Origin: an uncultured Lachnospiraceae bacterium
Lineage (GTDB): Bacteria; Bacillota; Clostridia; Lachnospirales; Lachnospiraceae
Reading direction: 5' to 3'
Assembly: GCA_902781895.1 (NCBI GenBank)
Contig: CACZLA010000014.1
Coordinates: forward strand, 1-47,656
Length of the DNA stretch: 47,656 bases
Below the pieces are notes generated by a model that was not told where the DNA came from, made no database searches, and saw only the letters and a list, made by a program, of their open reading frames with translations. Every line of letters starts with the position of its first letter. The stretch's first letter is position 1. Positions 15,874-23,602 of this stretch are shown here, piece by piece. The position numbers were made by a program, and so were the translations under genes.

Positions 15874-17034
15874 ATGAATAAACTTTTGGATAAATTTATA
15901 ATAATCGTTTTATCGGTTCTGGTAATGGCAGAATTCATGAGTGATACGGATTTGCTTTTGATGATATATCTGTCACTGACCATAGCAGCTGCTGAGTTTT
16001 ATCTTCTGAGGAGAGACAGACCCGATTACAAAATGCAGCCGGCGGGTTATATGGAATGGGTGGCTTTCTTTATCCAGCTGGCGATAGTTATTCTCTCACT
16101 ATGTATATCAAAATTTGCGGTTCTTCTGCCCATAGTTTTTTATGATATTGTAAAAAGCAGAAACTATCCGGCGGCTGTGATCTCGATATGTTCCATAATA
16201 AATCTTTTACGTGATGCAATACTCGGAGATGACTTCGCTGTTCGTCATGTGCTGTTCATAGCTGCACTTGTTATTCTTTCATGTATCCTGAGCGTAAGGA
16301 CTGAAAAAGGTGATATAAGTAAAAGGCAGTATAAGGAACTGAGAGATAATTCAAAGGAGCAGAGTGACAGACTCAGGAGGCAGAATAATGAGCTGCTTCA
16401 GGCGAAGGATACTGAGGTTTATAATGCCCAGCTTTCTGAGCGAAACAGAATAGCCAGAGAAATACATGACAATGTGGGACATATGCTTTCCCGTGCACTT
16501 CTCCAGATGGGAGCCCTTCTGGCCATTCATAAGGAAGAACCTGTTCACTCCGAGCTTGAGGGAGTCAGGGAGACTCTTGATACGGCAATGAACAACATAC
16601 GTTCCAGTGTTCATGATCTACATGATGAGTCGATAGATGTGGAAAGTAGCATTAACCAGATGACAGAACCTCTGAGGGAAGAGTATAATGTGAATGTTGA
16701 AATAGACATTGAAGATGACATGCCTCGTCAGGTTAAATATGCAGTCATCGGAATTACCAAGGAATGTATCTCAAATATTATAAAGCACAGTGATAATACC
16801 TGCGTGGATATCCATCTCAATCAGCATCCGTCTATGTATCAGCTGATCGTACATGATTATGATACCGGAAATGGAGTCGCCGGGAATAAGCATTCGGCTG
16901 CCTCCGAATTAAACGGCAAAACGGCAGGTATCGGCCTCGAGAATATACGAAGTCGTGTTGAGATGGTAAATGGTACTTTGAATATAACAAATGATGATGG
17001 ATGGAGAGTATTTGTCACGATTCCGAAGGAATGA
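15874..17034 (+). CDS. NarL-type sensor histidine kinase
   Basis: A membrane kinase of 386 residues (from ATG 15874; GTG 15862 is a possible 4-codon-longer start). Five to six short hydrophobic helices fill residues 1-135 (IIIVLSVLVMAEFM, LLLMIYLSLTIAAA and others), with almost no external domain. So it probably senses within the membrane. A coiled coil then leads into HisKA_3: ERNRIAREIHDNVGHMLSRA with phospho-acceptor H198. The ATPase domain has the N-box ECISNIIKHS and the GIGLENIRSR segment. Its partner regulator begins 32 nt downstream. LnrJ-type kinases that sense membrane-active antibiotics look similar, and an LnrLMN-like exporter lies just upstream. Confidence 0.92.
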   Translation: MNKLLDKFIIIVLSVLVMAEFMSDTDLLLMIYLSLTIAAAEFYLLRRDRPDYKMQPAGYMEWVAFFIQLAIVILSLCISKFAVLLPIVFYDIVKSRNYPAAVISICSIINLLRDAILGDDFAVRHVLFIAALVILSCILSVRTEKGDISKRQYKELRDNSKEQSDRLRRQNNELLQAKDTEVYNAQLSERNRIAREIHDNVGHMLSRALLQMGALLAIHKEEPVHSELEGVRETLDTAMNNIRSSVHDLHDESIDVESSINQMTEPLREEYNVNVEIDIEDDMPRQVKYAVIGITKECISNIIKHSDNTCVDIHLNQHPSMYQLIVHDYDTGNGVAGNKHSAASELNGKTAGIGLENIRSRVEMVNGTLNITNDDGWRVFVTIPKE

Positions 17035-17065
17035 TGGGACATGAGTGAAGGATTAGAATAATAAT

Positions 17066-17734
17066 ATGAGAGTATTGATAGTAGATGATGATAAGCTGGT
17101 AGCAGTATCACTTAAAACTATAGTTGAATCGGATAAGGATATAGAGGTTCTTGATACCGGAGGCTCCGGAGAAGAGGCGATAGAGCTTTACGGAAGATAC
17201 GATCCGGATGTTCTTCTTATGGATATAAGAATGAACGGTATGACCGGACTGGAGGCCGGAGAAAGAATCATCAAAGAACACCCGACGGCAAAGATACTGT
17301 ATCTCACAACATTTAATGATAACGAATACATAGCAAAGGCTCTCTCAATTGGTGCGAAGGGGTATATCATAAAACAGGATTTTGACTCCATAGTGCCTTC
17401 TCTTAAAGCGGTTTATGGAGGTCAGTCAGTCTTCGGAAATGAGATAACCGAAAAGCTTCCGGAGATACTTGCATCCTCCGGAAGATCAGAACGTGCGGAG
17501 GATGTTCCTGATATTACAGGCAGTCTCAGCAGTTACGGTCTTACTCAGCAGGAGATAGAGATAGTGGAGAATGTCGCAAAAGGATTAACAAATAAAGAGA
17601 TAGCAGAAGCTCTGTTCCTGTCAGAAGGTACCGTGAGAAACTACATAAGTACCGTACTCAGCAAGCTGGGGCTGAGAGACAGAACAAACCTTGCGATATT
17701 CTATTATAAAATTCTGAATCAATTCAAATCATAA
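17066..17734 (+). CDS. NarL/LuxR-type response regulator
   Basis: A 222-residue DNA-binding regulator and partner of the preceding kinase. The receiver domain (1-120) has DDD at 7-9, phospho-acceptor D53 in LLMDIRMNG, T83-region TTF, and K103-region IKQD. The LuxR helix-turn-helix (about 158-220) is LTQQEIEIVENVAKGLTNKE, then SEGTVRNYISTVLSKL. The context suggests the nuclease operon it belongs to or the upstream ABC exporter as targets; both are inferences. Its stop codon lies in the first copy of an 18-nt direct repeat shared with the convergent Rrf2 gene. Confidence 0.94.
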   Translation: MRVLIVDDDKLVAVSLKTIVESDKDIEVLDTGGSGEEAIELYGRYDPDVLLMDIRMNGMTGLEAGERIIKEHPTAKILYLTTFNDNEYIAKALSIGAKGYIIKQDFDSIVPSLKAVYGGQSVFGNEITEKLPEILASSGRSERAEDVPDITGSLSSYGLTQQEIEIVENVAKGLTNKEIAEALFLSEGTVRNYISTVLSKLGLRDRTNLAIFYYKILNQFKS

Positions 17735-17772
17735 CAGGTCTGATGGATTATATGAAATCATAGCAGGTCAGA
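17726..17772. repeat. 18-nt imperfect direct repeat at convergent gene ends
   Basis: AAATCATAACAGGTCTGA (17726-17743) and AAATCATAGCAGGTCAGA (17755-17772) match at 16 of 18 positions. The first contains the stop of the response regulator, the second the stop of the Rrf2 gene on the other strand. Confidence 0.7.
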
Positions 17773-18153
17773 CAGCTTCTTTGAATAGAAGAAGTCATGG
17801 ATAAGATCATTATATTCCTGCCACATGGGAAGGGTTTTACATTTGCCCTTCCTTTTACATTTGTAGGATTTATCTGCAAGGCAGGCTACGGGAGCGAGAG
17901 GTCCTTCGGCAGTTTCAATGATCTCGCCGATGGTGTAATTCTCAGGATCACGGTTAAGCCTGTAGCCTCCGCCTTTTCCGCTGGTGCTGTCTACCATATT
18001 GGCAGTGACCAGACTTTTTACTATTATTTCAAGATACTTCTTTGATATATCCTGTCTTTCGGAAATGTCTTTCAGAGGGATGAGTCCCTTATCCTTATTT
18101 TCAGCCAGGTCGATCATGACCCTTATGGCATAACGTCCTTTTGTTGAAATCAT
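17758..18153 (-). CDS. Rrf2-family transcriptional regulator (CymR/IscR-like)
   Basis: A 131-residue winged-helix repressor. The N-terminal helix-turn-helix reads MISTKGRYAIRVMIDLAENK, with ISKKYLEIIVKSL as recognition helix and GKGGGYRL as wing. Three cysteines, C91, C99 and C105, sit where IscR binds its [2Fe-2S] cluster, though spacing is C-x7-C-x5-C rather than C-x5-C-x5-C. It may therefore sense Fe-S or cysteine status. It is divergent from O-acetylhomoserine sulfhydrylase, and palindromes overlap its own promoter and both cys-gene promoters. A CymR-like role in sulfur control is the best inference. AAGGAGGG lies upstream. Its leader contains the 142-nt hairpin-chain element. Confidence 0.92.
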   Translation of the reverse strand: MISTKGRYAIRVMIDLAENKDKGLIPLKDISERQDISKKYLEIIVKSLVTANMVDSTSGKGGGYRLNRDPENYTIGEIIETAEGPLAPVACLADKSYKCKRKGKCKTLPMWQEYNDLIHDFFYSKKLSDLL

Positions 18154-18172
18154 TTCGGTTCCCTCCTTACAT

Positions 18173-18314
18173 TAAGATTCTTGAGCTATATCACTTCGTG
18201 ATATATAATCCATACTTCGTATGGATTTGATTCTGCTACGCAGAATGCTTCTGTCTTTCGGACAGACCCCCGATTCTTCGAATCGTGAGCTGATTCGCTT
18301 CGCTCAGAATGACA
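18173..18314. repeat. 142-bp hairpin-chain element, copy 1
   Basis: A run of small self-complementary units: TATCACTTCGTGATA, CCATACTTCGTATGG, ATTCTGCTACGCAGAAT, CTGTCTTTCGGACAG, GATTCTTCGAATC, then CGCTTCGCTCAGAATGACA. Nearly the whole length matches the inverse of 42590-42731. In both places the AAGAATCTT end is next to the ribosome site of the downstream gene, 19 nt before the start codon here. Its outer ends (GTCATTCTGAGCGAAGCG) match a repeat core that I believe is widespread in bacteria. No open reading frame or transposase. Confidence 0.85.
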
Positions 18315-18340
18315 AGTCATGTGCTCACTTAACTTAGGTT

Positions 18341-18369
18341 ATTATCCTACAAATTAGTAGGTAAAACAA
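18341..18369 (-). promoter_or_regulatory. Promoter of the Rrf2 gene with palindromic operator
   Basis: On the minus strand TTGTTT (plus 18364-18369), 17 nt, GATAAT (plus 18341-18346). The palindrome CCTACAAATTAGTAGG (18346-18361) fills the spacer. This fits autorepression. Confidence 0.65.
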
Positions 18370-18380
18370 CTCTTTTTTTG

Positions 18381-18402
18381 TGTTATAGGCTGAGCCTATA
18401 GC
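18381..18402. repeat. Short palindrome between the divergent promoters
   Basis: TATAGGCT-G-AGCCTATA is a perfect inverted repeat with a one-base centre. It lies between the Rrf2 and sulfhydrylase promoters. It could be another regulator site or a small hairpin; no assignment. Confidence 0.5.
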
Positions 18403-18417
18403 TACATATAGTTTTAA

Positions 18418-18451
18418 ACCTATTGATTAGATAGGTAAATGGTGATATTAT
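18418..18451 (+). promoter_or_regulatory. Promoter and operator of O-acetylhomoserine sulfhydrylase
   Basis: TTGATT (18423-18428), 17 nt, TATTAT (18446-18451). The inverted repeat ACCTAT-N7-ATAGGT (18418-18436) overlaps the -35. Its half-site resembles the CCTAC/GTAGG palindrome on the Rrf2 promoter, so the same regulator is likely. Confidence 0.65.
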
Positions 18452-18527
18452 CAACCCATGAATTTGAGAGAGAGATAACAAACTATCAAATGACAATCAA
18501 AAATAATATAGAAAAGAGGTATTTAAA

Positions 18528-19808
18528 ATGAGCGATTACAGATTTGAAACAAAACAGTTACATGTTGGACAGGAGAAGTCAGATCCTACTACAGATTCAA
18601 GGGCAGTGCCTATTTATCAGACAGTTGCTTATACATTCCACAATGCCAAGCATGCAGCAGACAGATTTGGTCTTGCAGATGCAGGAAATATCTATGGAAG
18701 ACTTACAAACTCAACCCAAGGAGTTCTTGAGGAGAGAGTGGCAGCTCTCGAAGGCGGAACAGCAGCACTTGCAGTTGCATCAGGAGCAGCAGCTATAACT
18801 TATGTTATAGAGGCTCTTGCAGCCAACGGCGGACATATCGTAGCACAGAAGACTATCTACGGTGGAACATATAATCTCCTTGAGCACACACTTCCACAGT
18901 ACGGAGTTACAGCTACATTTGTAGATACAAATAATCTGGACGAAGTAAAGGCAGCTATCAAGGAAGATACAAGAGCAATATTCCTTGAGACACTTGGTAA
19001 TCCTAACAGTGATATTCCTGATATCGAAGCTATCGCAAAGATCGCACACGAGGCAGGACTTCCACTTGTTATAGATAACACATTTGGCACACCATATCTG
19101 ATCAGACCTATCGAGTACGGAGCAGATATCGTTATCCACTCAGCCACAAAGTTCCTTGGTGGTCATGGAACAACTCTTGGTGGTGTCATAGTAGAAGCAG
19201 GTAAATTTGACTGGTCAGCATCAGGAAAGTATCCGGGTATCGCAGCCCCTAACCCTAGCTACCACGGAATATCTTTCTATGATGCAGTCGGTCCTGCTGC
19301 ATTCGTTACTTACATCAGAGCAATCCTGCTCCGTGATACAGGTGCTTCTATATCACCATTTAACGCATTCCTTCTTCTTCAGGGTGTTGAGACACTTTCA
19401 CTCAGACTTGAGAGACATGCTGAGAATGCAAAGAAGGTAGTAGAGTTCCTTGCAAAGCATCCGAAGGTAGCAAAGGTAAATCATCCGCTTCTTGCAGATC
19501 ATCCGAATCATGCTCTTTATGAAAAATACTTCCCTAACGGCGGTGGATCTATCTTCACCTTCGAGGTAAAGGGCGGAAAGGAAGAGGCATGGAAGGTTAT
19601 AGATAATCTTAAGATCTTCTCAATCCTTGCAAATGTAGCTGATGTAAAGAGTCTTGTTATCCATCCTGCATCAACAACGCATTCACAGCTTTCAGATGAA
19701 GAACTTCTTGCAAATGGAATCAAGCAGAGTACTATCAGACTTTCCATCGGTACTGAGCATGTGGATGATATCATCGAGGATCTGGATCAGGCACTTGCTT
19801 CTATCTAA
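18528..19808 (+). CDS. O-acetylhomoserine sulfhydrylase (Cys/Met metabolism PLP enzyme)
   Basis: A PLP enzyme of 426 residues that makes homocysteine from O-acetylhomoserine and sulfide (MetY-type); related family members use O-acetylserine. The start YRFETKQLHVGQE and YGRLTNSTQGVLEERVAALEG (parts YGRLTNST, LEERVAALEGG) are typical. The PLP lysine is K208 in SATKFLGGHGTTLGG, with IDNTFGTPYL before it. LGNPNSDIPDIEA and the C-terminal SLVIHPASTTHSQL with RLSIGTEH complete the family pattern. The long form (about 425 residues) favours MetY over the shorter MetB/MetC. AGAGG lies upstream. It sits divergent from the Rrf2 regulator and 121 nt before cysK. Confidence 0.93.
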   Translation: MSDYRFETKQLHVGQEKSDPTTDSRAVPIYQTVAYTFHNAKHAADRFGLADAGNIYGRLTNSTQGVLEERVAALEGGTAALAVASGAAAITYVIEALAANGGHIVAQKTIYGGTYNLLEHTLPQYGVTATFVDTNNLDEVKAAIKEDTRAIFLETLGNPNSDIPDIEAIAKIAHEAGLPLVIDNTFGTPYLIRPIEYGADIVIHSATKFLGGHGTTLGGVIVEAGKFDWSASGKYPGIAAPNPSYHGISFYDAVGPAAFVTYIRAILLRDTGASISPFNAFLLLQGVETLSLRLERHAENAKKVVEFLAKHPKVAKVNHPLLADHPNHALYEKYFPNGGGSIFTFEVKGGKEEAWKVIDNLKIFSILANVADVKSLVIHPASTTHSQLSDEELLANGIKQSTIRLSIGTEHVDDIIEDLDQALASI

Positions 19809-19843
19809 ATGCTGACTGAATACCAGATGGAATAATAAGGACG

Positions 19844-19891
19844 TTGACAGTCCTCCCGGAAATAACTAAACTAACTAATTAGAGAGTTAGT
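19844..19891 (+). promoter_or_regulatory. Promoter and operator of cysK
   Basis: TTGACA (19844-19849), 17 nt, TAAACT (19867-19872). The inverted repeat ACTAACT-N8-AGTTAGT (19870-19891) starts in the -10 box, a repressor-like position. Its centre AATTAG recurs in the two other cys-locus palindromes. Confidence 0.6.
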
Positions 19892-19929
19892 CAGACTATG
19901 GCAAAAAATAATAAAAGGAGATAAATATC

Positions 19930-20862
19930 ATGAGTAAAATATATAAGGGAACCACAGAACTCATAGGAAATACACCTCTCGTTGAGGTAGTAAATATAGA
20001 GAAGGAGCTGGGACTCGAGGCAACTGTCCTCGTAAAGCTGGAGTATCTGAATCCGGCCGGCAGCGTTAAGGATCGTATCGCAAAGGCTATGATCGAGGAT
20101 GCAGAAGCAAAGGGATTTTTGAAGGAAGGCTCTGTTATCATTGAACCGACTAGTGGTAATACAGGTATCGGACTTGCAGCTATCGCTGCATCCAAGGGAT
20201 ACAGGATCATCCTTACAATGCCTGAAACCATGAGCGTTGAGAGAAGAAATATACTGAAGGCTTATGGTGCTGAGATCGTTCTTACAGAGGGCGCTAAAGG
20301 AATGAAGGGTGCTATCGCAAAGGCAAATGAGCTGGCAGAGGAGATCGAAGGCGGTTTCATCCCGGGTCAGTTTGTTAATCCTGCAAACCCTGCTATACAC
20401 AGAGCAACAACAGGTCCTGAGATCTGGAATGATACAGACGGAAAAGTAGATATATTTATTGCCGGAGTAGGAACCGGTGGAACAGTAACCGGTGTAGGTG
20501 AATATCTTAAGTCACAGAACAGTGATGTAAAGGTAGTTGCTCTTGAGCCTGAAGATTCACCTGTTCTTTCAGAAGGAAAGGCCGGAGCACATAAGATACA
20601 GGGTATCGGTGCAGGCTTCGTTCCGGATGTACTTAATACAGGTGTATATGATGAAATATTCAAGGCATCAAATGACGATGCATTTGCTACTGCAAAGCTT
20701 CTTGCAAAGAAGGAAGGAATATCAGTTGGTATATCATCAGGTGCTGCACTTTTCGGTGCAATCCAGCTTGCTAAGAAACCGGAAAACAAGGGTAAGGTAA
20801 TAGTTGCACTTCTTCCGGACAGCGGTGACAGATATTATTCAACACCACTTTTCGCAGAGTAA
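19930..20862 (+). CDS. cysK: Cysteine synthase A (O-acetylserine sulfhydrylase)
   Basis: Makes cysteine from O-acetylserine and sulfide with PLP in the cytoplasm. At 310 residues it is the normal length. The PLP lysine is K47 in PAGSVKDRIA, the substrate loop TSGNTG is 74-79, and the phosphate-binding GTGGTVTG loop is near 177-184. GISSGAAL and LLPDSGDRYYST mark the C terminus. AAAGGAG precedes the ATG. It belongs to the sulfur-assimilation locus and has its own promoter with a palindromic operator. A strong bidirectional terminator follows. Confidence 0.96.
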   Translation: MSKIYKGTTELIGNTPLVEVVNIEKELGLEATVLVKLEYLNPAGSVKDRIAKAMIEDAEAKGFLKEGSVIIEPTSGNTGIGLAAIAASKGYRIILTMPETMSVERRNILKAYGAEIVLTEGAKGMKGAIAKANELAEEIEGGFIPGQFVNPANPAIHRATTGPEIWNDTDGKVDIFIAGVGTGGTVTGVGEYLKSQNSDVKVVALEPEDSPVLSEGKAGAHKIQGIGAGFVPDVLNTGVYDEIFKASNDDAFATAKLLAKKEGISVGISSGAALFGAIQLAKKPENKGKVIVALLPDSGDRYYSTPLFAE

Positions 20863-20867
20863 GAAAT

Positions 20868-20905
20868 CAAAAAAGGATGAGAACTTAGTTCTCATCCTTT
20901 TTTTT
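20868..20905. terminator. Bidirectional terminator between cysK and the acidic helical protein
   Basis: A-tract, GGATGAGAA, CTTAG loop, TTCTCATCC, T-tract. The perfect 9-bp stem can be extended to 11. It serves both converging genes. Confidence 0.95.
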
Positions 20906-20925
20906 CCGTTTAGTAAGTCGTAAAG

Positions 20926-21216
20926 TTATTTAGCGTCCTTAGCCTCATCTGCAGCAGCCTCAGCCTTATCAGTAACCTCTTCAGCTACTTCCTTAGCTTC
21001 GTCAGCAGCCTTCTCAGCTACATCCTTGACATCCTCAGCAGCCTTCTCAACTGCTTCGTTGAAGTCTTCCGAATCCTCATCGTAAATTGTATCATCATTC
21101 AGATCGATATCTGAATCACTGCACTTACTGCATTTACCCTTCTTAAGTACGCTTGCTACACCTGCTACAGCAGCAGCAACGGCAGCAACTACAACGACTT
21201 TTTTTGCCTTTCCCAT
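20926..21216 (-). CDS. Small membrane-anchored acidic helical protein
   Basis: A 96-residue protein with no assigned function. An N-terminal Val/Ala-rich hydrophobic helix (KKVVVVAAVAAAVAGVASVL) is followed by KCSKCS, a CxxC pair that may bind metal or form a disulfide. A highly charged Ala/Glu/Asp/Lys region then runs to the end with repeats of AxEAxxVAEKAADEAKE type. The composition resembles YtxH-like or LEA-like stress proteins. The tail reads DKAEAAADEAKDAK. AGGAGGG ribosome site and a good promoter support expression. It could protect or tether something at the membrane; nothing closer can be said. Confidence 0.75.
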   Translation of the reverse strand: MGKAKKVVVVAAVAAAVAGVASVLKKGKCSKCSDSDIDLNDDTIYDEDSEDFNEAVEKAAEDVKDVAEKAADEAKEVAEEVTDKAEAAADEAKDAK

Positions 21217-21257
21217 TGGTACACCCTCCTGTAGTTGTTGGAATTTTTCATACTCTT

Positions 21258-21286
21258 ATTTTAACACTTATTTGTATCTTTGTCCA
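21258..21286 (-). promoter_or_regulatory. Promoter of the acidic helical protein gene
   Basis: On the minus strand TGGACA (plus 21281-21286), 17 nt, TAAAAT (plus 21258-21263). Confidence 0.6.
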
Positions 21287-21354
21287 CCTTCTATTGGTAA
21301 GAAATTTAAGATTTTTAAAGTGTTTTTGACTTGTGATTCCTTGATTTATAAATC

Positions 21355-21383
21355 TTGTATGAGATATACAGCTGTGGTAAAAT
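21355..21383 (+). promoter_or_regulatory. Promoter of the phosphorelay cluster
   Basis: TTGTAT (21355-21360), 17 nt, TAAAAT (21378-21383), 38 nt before the chosen start codon. The -35 is weak. Confidence 0.5.
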
Positions 21384-21421
21384 TATTATTAGTTTTGAAC
21401 TAATTGGGGAGGTTCATGCAA

Positions 21422-23170
21422 ATGGAAGATTTCAGGAAAACGATGGGACTCAGAAGAAGGGTTCTTGTTGTTGATGATGAGATGGTAAACAGGGAAATCC
21501 TCGGAAATATTCTTGAAAATGATTACGAGGTTTCTTTTGCTGAAAACGGAAGGCAGGCATACGAAATGCTTTTAGAATGCAGATTACATGTTTCTCTTGT
21601 TCTGCTTGATCTTCTTATGCCTGAAATGGATGGATTTGAGCTGCTTCAGCTTATGAATTCAAACGATGATTTAAATAATATACCCGTTATAGTAATGACC
21701 TCAGAGGAGTCAGCTGAAGTAAGAAGTATCAAGCTTGGTGCATCTGATTTTATTACCAAGCCTTATGATATGCCTGAGGTTATTCTTGCGAGGTGTGAAA
21801 GGATTATAGAACTCTATGAGAATAAAAGTATCATCAGATCTGCCGAGAAGGATGATCTGACGGGCCTTTATACCCGGGAGTTCTTCTTTGAATATATAAG
21901 AAAGATAGAAAACTTTTTTGAGGATCACGCATCAGATGCCATAGTTCTGAATATCGAGCATTTTCATATGATAAATGAGATGTACGGAAGGGAAGTCGGA
22001 GATGCGGTGCTTCGAAGAACCGGCCTTACGATGATGGATCTTTTTGAGAGTCAGGAATGTATAGGCTGCAGAACCGAAGCGGATACATTTTTCTTCTATG
22101 TTAATCATAGGGATGATTATACGGGAGCCTTTGATGGACTTCATGAAGAGCTTGCTCAGATATCCAAAATGCCGAATATAAGATTCAGGATCGGAATATA
22201 TCAGAATGTGGACAAGCATGCTTCGCCGGAGGTTTGTTTCGATCACGCGAAGATAGCCTGCGACAGGATAAGAGGTGACTATACCAGAAGAGTGGCCTAC
22301 TACAGTAAAGAACTCAGTGACAGGGAACTGTATCATGAGAGACTTATCAATGATATAAATGCCGGTATCGAGAATAAGGATTTTGTTGTTTACTTCCAGC
22401 CGAAGTATGCCATTCAGGGGGTTGAGCCCCGGCTTACAAGTGCAGAGGCGCTTATCAGATGGAATCATCCCGAGCTTGGGATGATAAGTCCGGGAGATTT
22501 TATCCCGCTTTTCGAGAGTAATGGTCTTATCCAGAAGGTGGATAATTATGTCTGGAGTGAAGCGGCGCGTCAGATAAAGGCCTGGAAGGAAGAGTATGAT
22601 TATGAGATTCCGGTGTCGGTAAATGTATCGCGAATCGATATTTACGACCCGGAGCTTGAAAGTAATCTTCTGAGTATTCTTGAGGAAAATGGACTCACCC
22701 CGGATGACCTGCTTCTGGAGATAACAGAGTCGGCCTATTCGGAAAACGGAAACAGCCTTATTGAGGTAGTTGAAAGCCTCAGAGAAAAGGGCTTCAAGAT
22801 AGAGATGGATGATTTCGGTTCGGGCTATTCATCCCTGAATATGATAACCACCATCCCTATAGATGTTCTGAAAATGGATATGAAGTTTATCAGAAATATG
22901 TTGAAGGATGAAAAGAGTCTCAAGCTTGTGGGACTTGTTATGGATATAGCCAAATTCCTGAATGTGCCTGTTGTGGCCGAGGGTGTTGAGGATGAGAAAC
23001 AGCTGATCACCCTTAAGGATATCGGATGTGATGTCATTCAGGGATACTATTTCTCCAGACCGGTACCTCCTGCAGAGTTTGCCGAATTCCTGCTTACGGA
23101 GAAAGAAAAGAAAAAGAAGAGTGAAGAGGAAGAGTTGAGAAAGAATAGAGAAAGAATAGAGAAAGAATAG
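21422..23170 (+). CDS. Response regulator with degenerate GGDEF and intact EAL domain
   Basis: A cytoplasmic 582-residue c-di-GMP protein. The receiver domain (about 14-130) has phospho-acceptor D63 in LLDLLMPEMDG and ITKPYD. The GGDEF-like domain (about 140-295) has lost its signature: RTEADTFFFYV stands where GGDEF should be, so cyclase activity is unlikely. The EAL domain (about 310-560) keeps E342 in SAEALIRWNH, NVSR, ITESA, DDFGSGYSSL, LKMD and VAEGVE, so it should be an active phosphodiesterase. The tail is a Lys/Glu helix encoded by tandem repeats. GGGGAGG lies 9 nt before ATG 21422; ATG 21416 and TTG 21404 fit less well. It probably receives phosphate through the Hpt protein and kinase downstream. 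Confidence 0.93.
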   Translation: MEDFRKTMGLRRRVLVVDDEMVNREILGNILENDYEVSFAENGRQAYEMLLECRLHVSLVLLDLLMPEMDGFELLQLMNSNDDLNNIPVIVMTSEESAEVRSIKLGASDFITKPYDMPEVILARCERIIELYENKSIIRSAEKDDLTGLYTREFFFEYIRKIENFFEDHASDAIVLNIEHFHMINEMYGREVGDAVLRRTGLTMMDLFESQECIGCRTEADTFFFYVNHRDDYTGAFDGLHEELAQISKMPNIRFRIGIYQNVDKHASPEVCFDHAKIACDRIRGDYTRRVAYYSKELSDRELYHERLINDINAGIENKDFVVYFQPKYAIQGVEPRLTSAEALIRWNHPELGMISPGDFIPLFESNGLIQKVDNYVWSEAARQIKAWKEEYDYEIPVSVNVSRIDIYDPELESNLLSILEENGLTPDDLLLEITESAYSENGNSLIEVVESLREKGFKIEMDDFGSGYSSLNMITTIPIDVLKMDMKFIRNMLKDEKSLKLVGLVMDIAKFLNVPVVAEGVEDEKQLITLKDIGCDVIQGYYFSRPVPPAEFAEFLLTEKEKKKKSEEEELRKNRERIEKE

Positions 23171-23207
23171 AGAAAGAATATAGGTAGTATTTAGGTAGTA
23201 TTTAGGA
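23152..23207 (+). repeat. Tandem repeats across the stop codon of the EAL gene
   Basis: Four copies of GAGAAAGAATA (one shorter) are followed by two of TAGGTAGTATT. The coding end RNRERIEKE and the stop lie inside. Repeat slippage would change the C-terminal tail or the spacing to the Hpt gene. Confidence 0.75.
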
Positions 23208-23215
23208 GGTAGTAC

Positions 23216-23557
23216 ATGTTAACGATTGAGAAATTAAGAGACTTCGGAGCGGATGTTGATACCGGTCTTGGCAGATGTATGAATAACGAAGGATTTTATC
23301 TGAAGCTGGTTGAGAAGTCTTTAGGGGATAAGACCTATGACAGGCTGAAGGAGGCTATAGGAAATAATGACCTGGACGAGGCCTTCGAGGCTGCCCACGG
23401 ACTTAAAGGAGTTCTTGGGAATCTGTCCCTTACTCCCATATATGATCCTATATATGAGATCACGGAGCTTCTGAGAGTAAGAACCGAGATGGATTACAGC
23501 GATAAACTGGGCGTGATAATCTCAAAAAGAGATGAACTGGCTGAGCTCTGCAAATAA
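23216..23557 (+). CDS. Histidine phosphotransfer (Hpt) domain protein
   Basis: A single-domain 113-residue phosphotransfer protein. The Hpt signature is AAHGLKGVLGNLSL with H61 as phospho-acceptor; PIYEITELLR follows as in typical Hpt helices. There is no membrane segment. It lies 45 nt after the EAL regulator and 45 nt before the hybrid kinase, so it probably carries phosphate between the kinase receivers and the EAL protein. GGAGGTAGTAC precedes the ATG. Confidence 0.92.
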   Translation: MLTIEKLRDFGADVDTGLGRCMNNEGFYLKLVEKSLGDKTYDRLKEAIGNNDLDEAFEAAHGLKGVLGNLSLTPIYDPIYEITELLRVRTEMDYSDKLGVIISKRDELAELCK

Positions 23558-23602
23558 AAAAACACTGTGATATTTTCAAATAGACCCGAGGAGGTATGGT
23601 AG

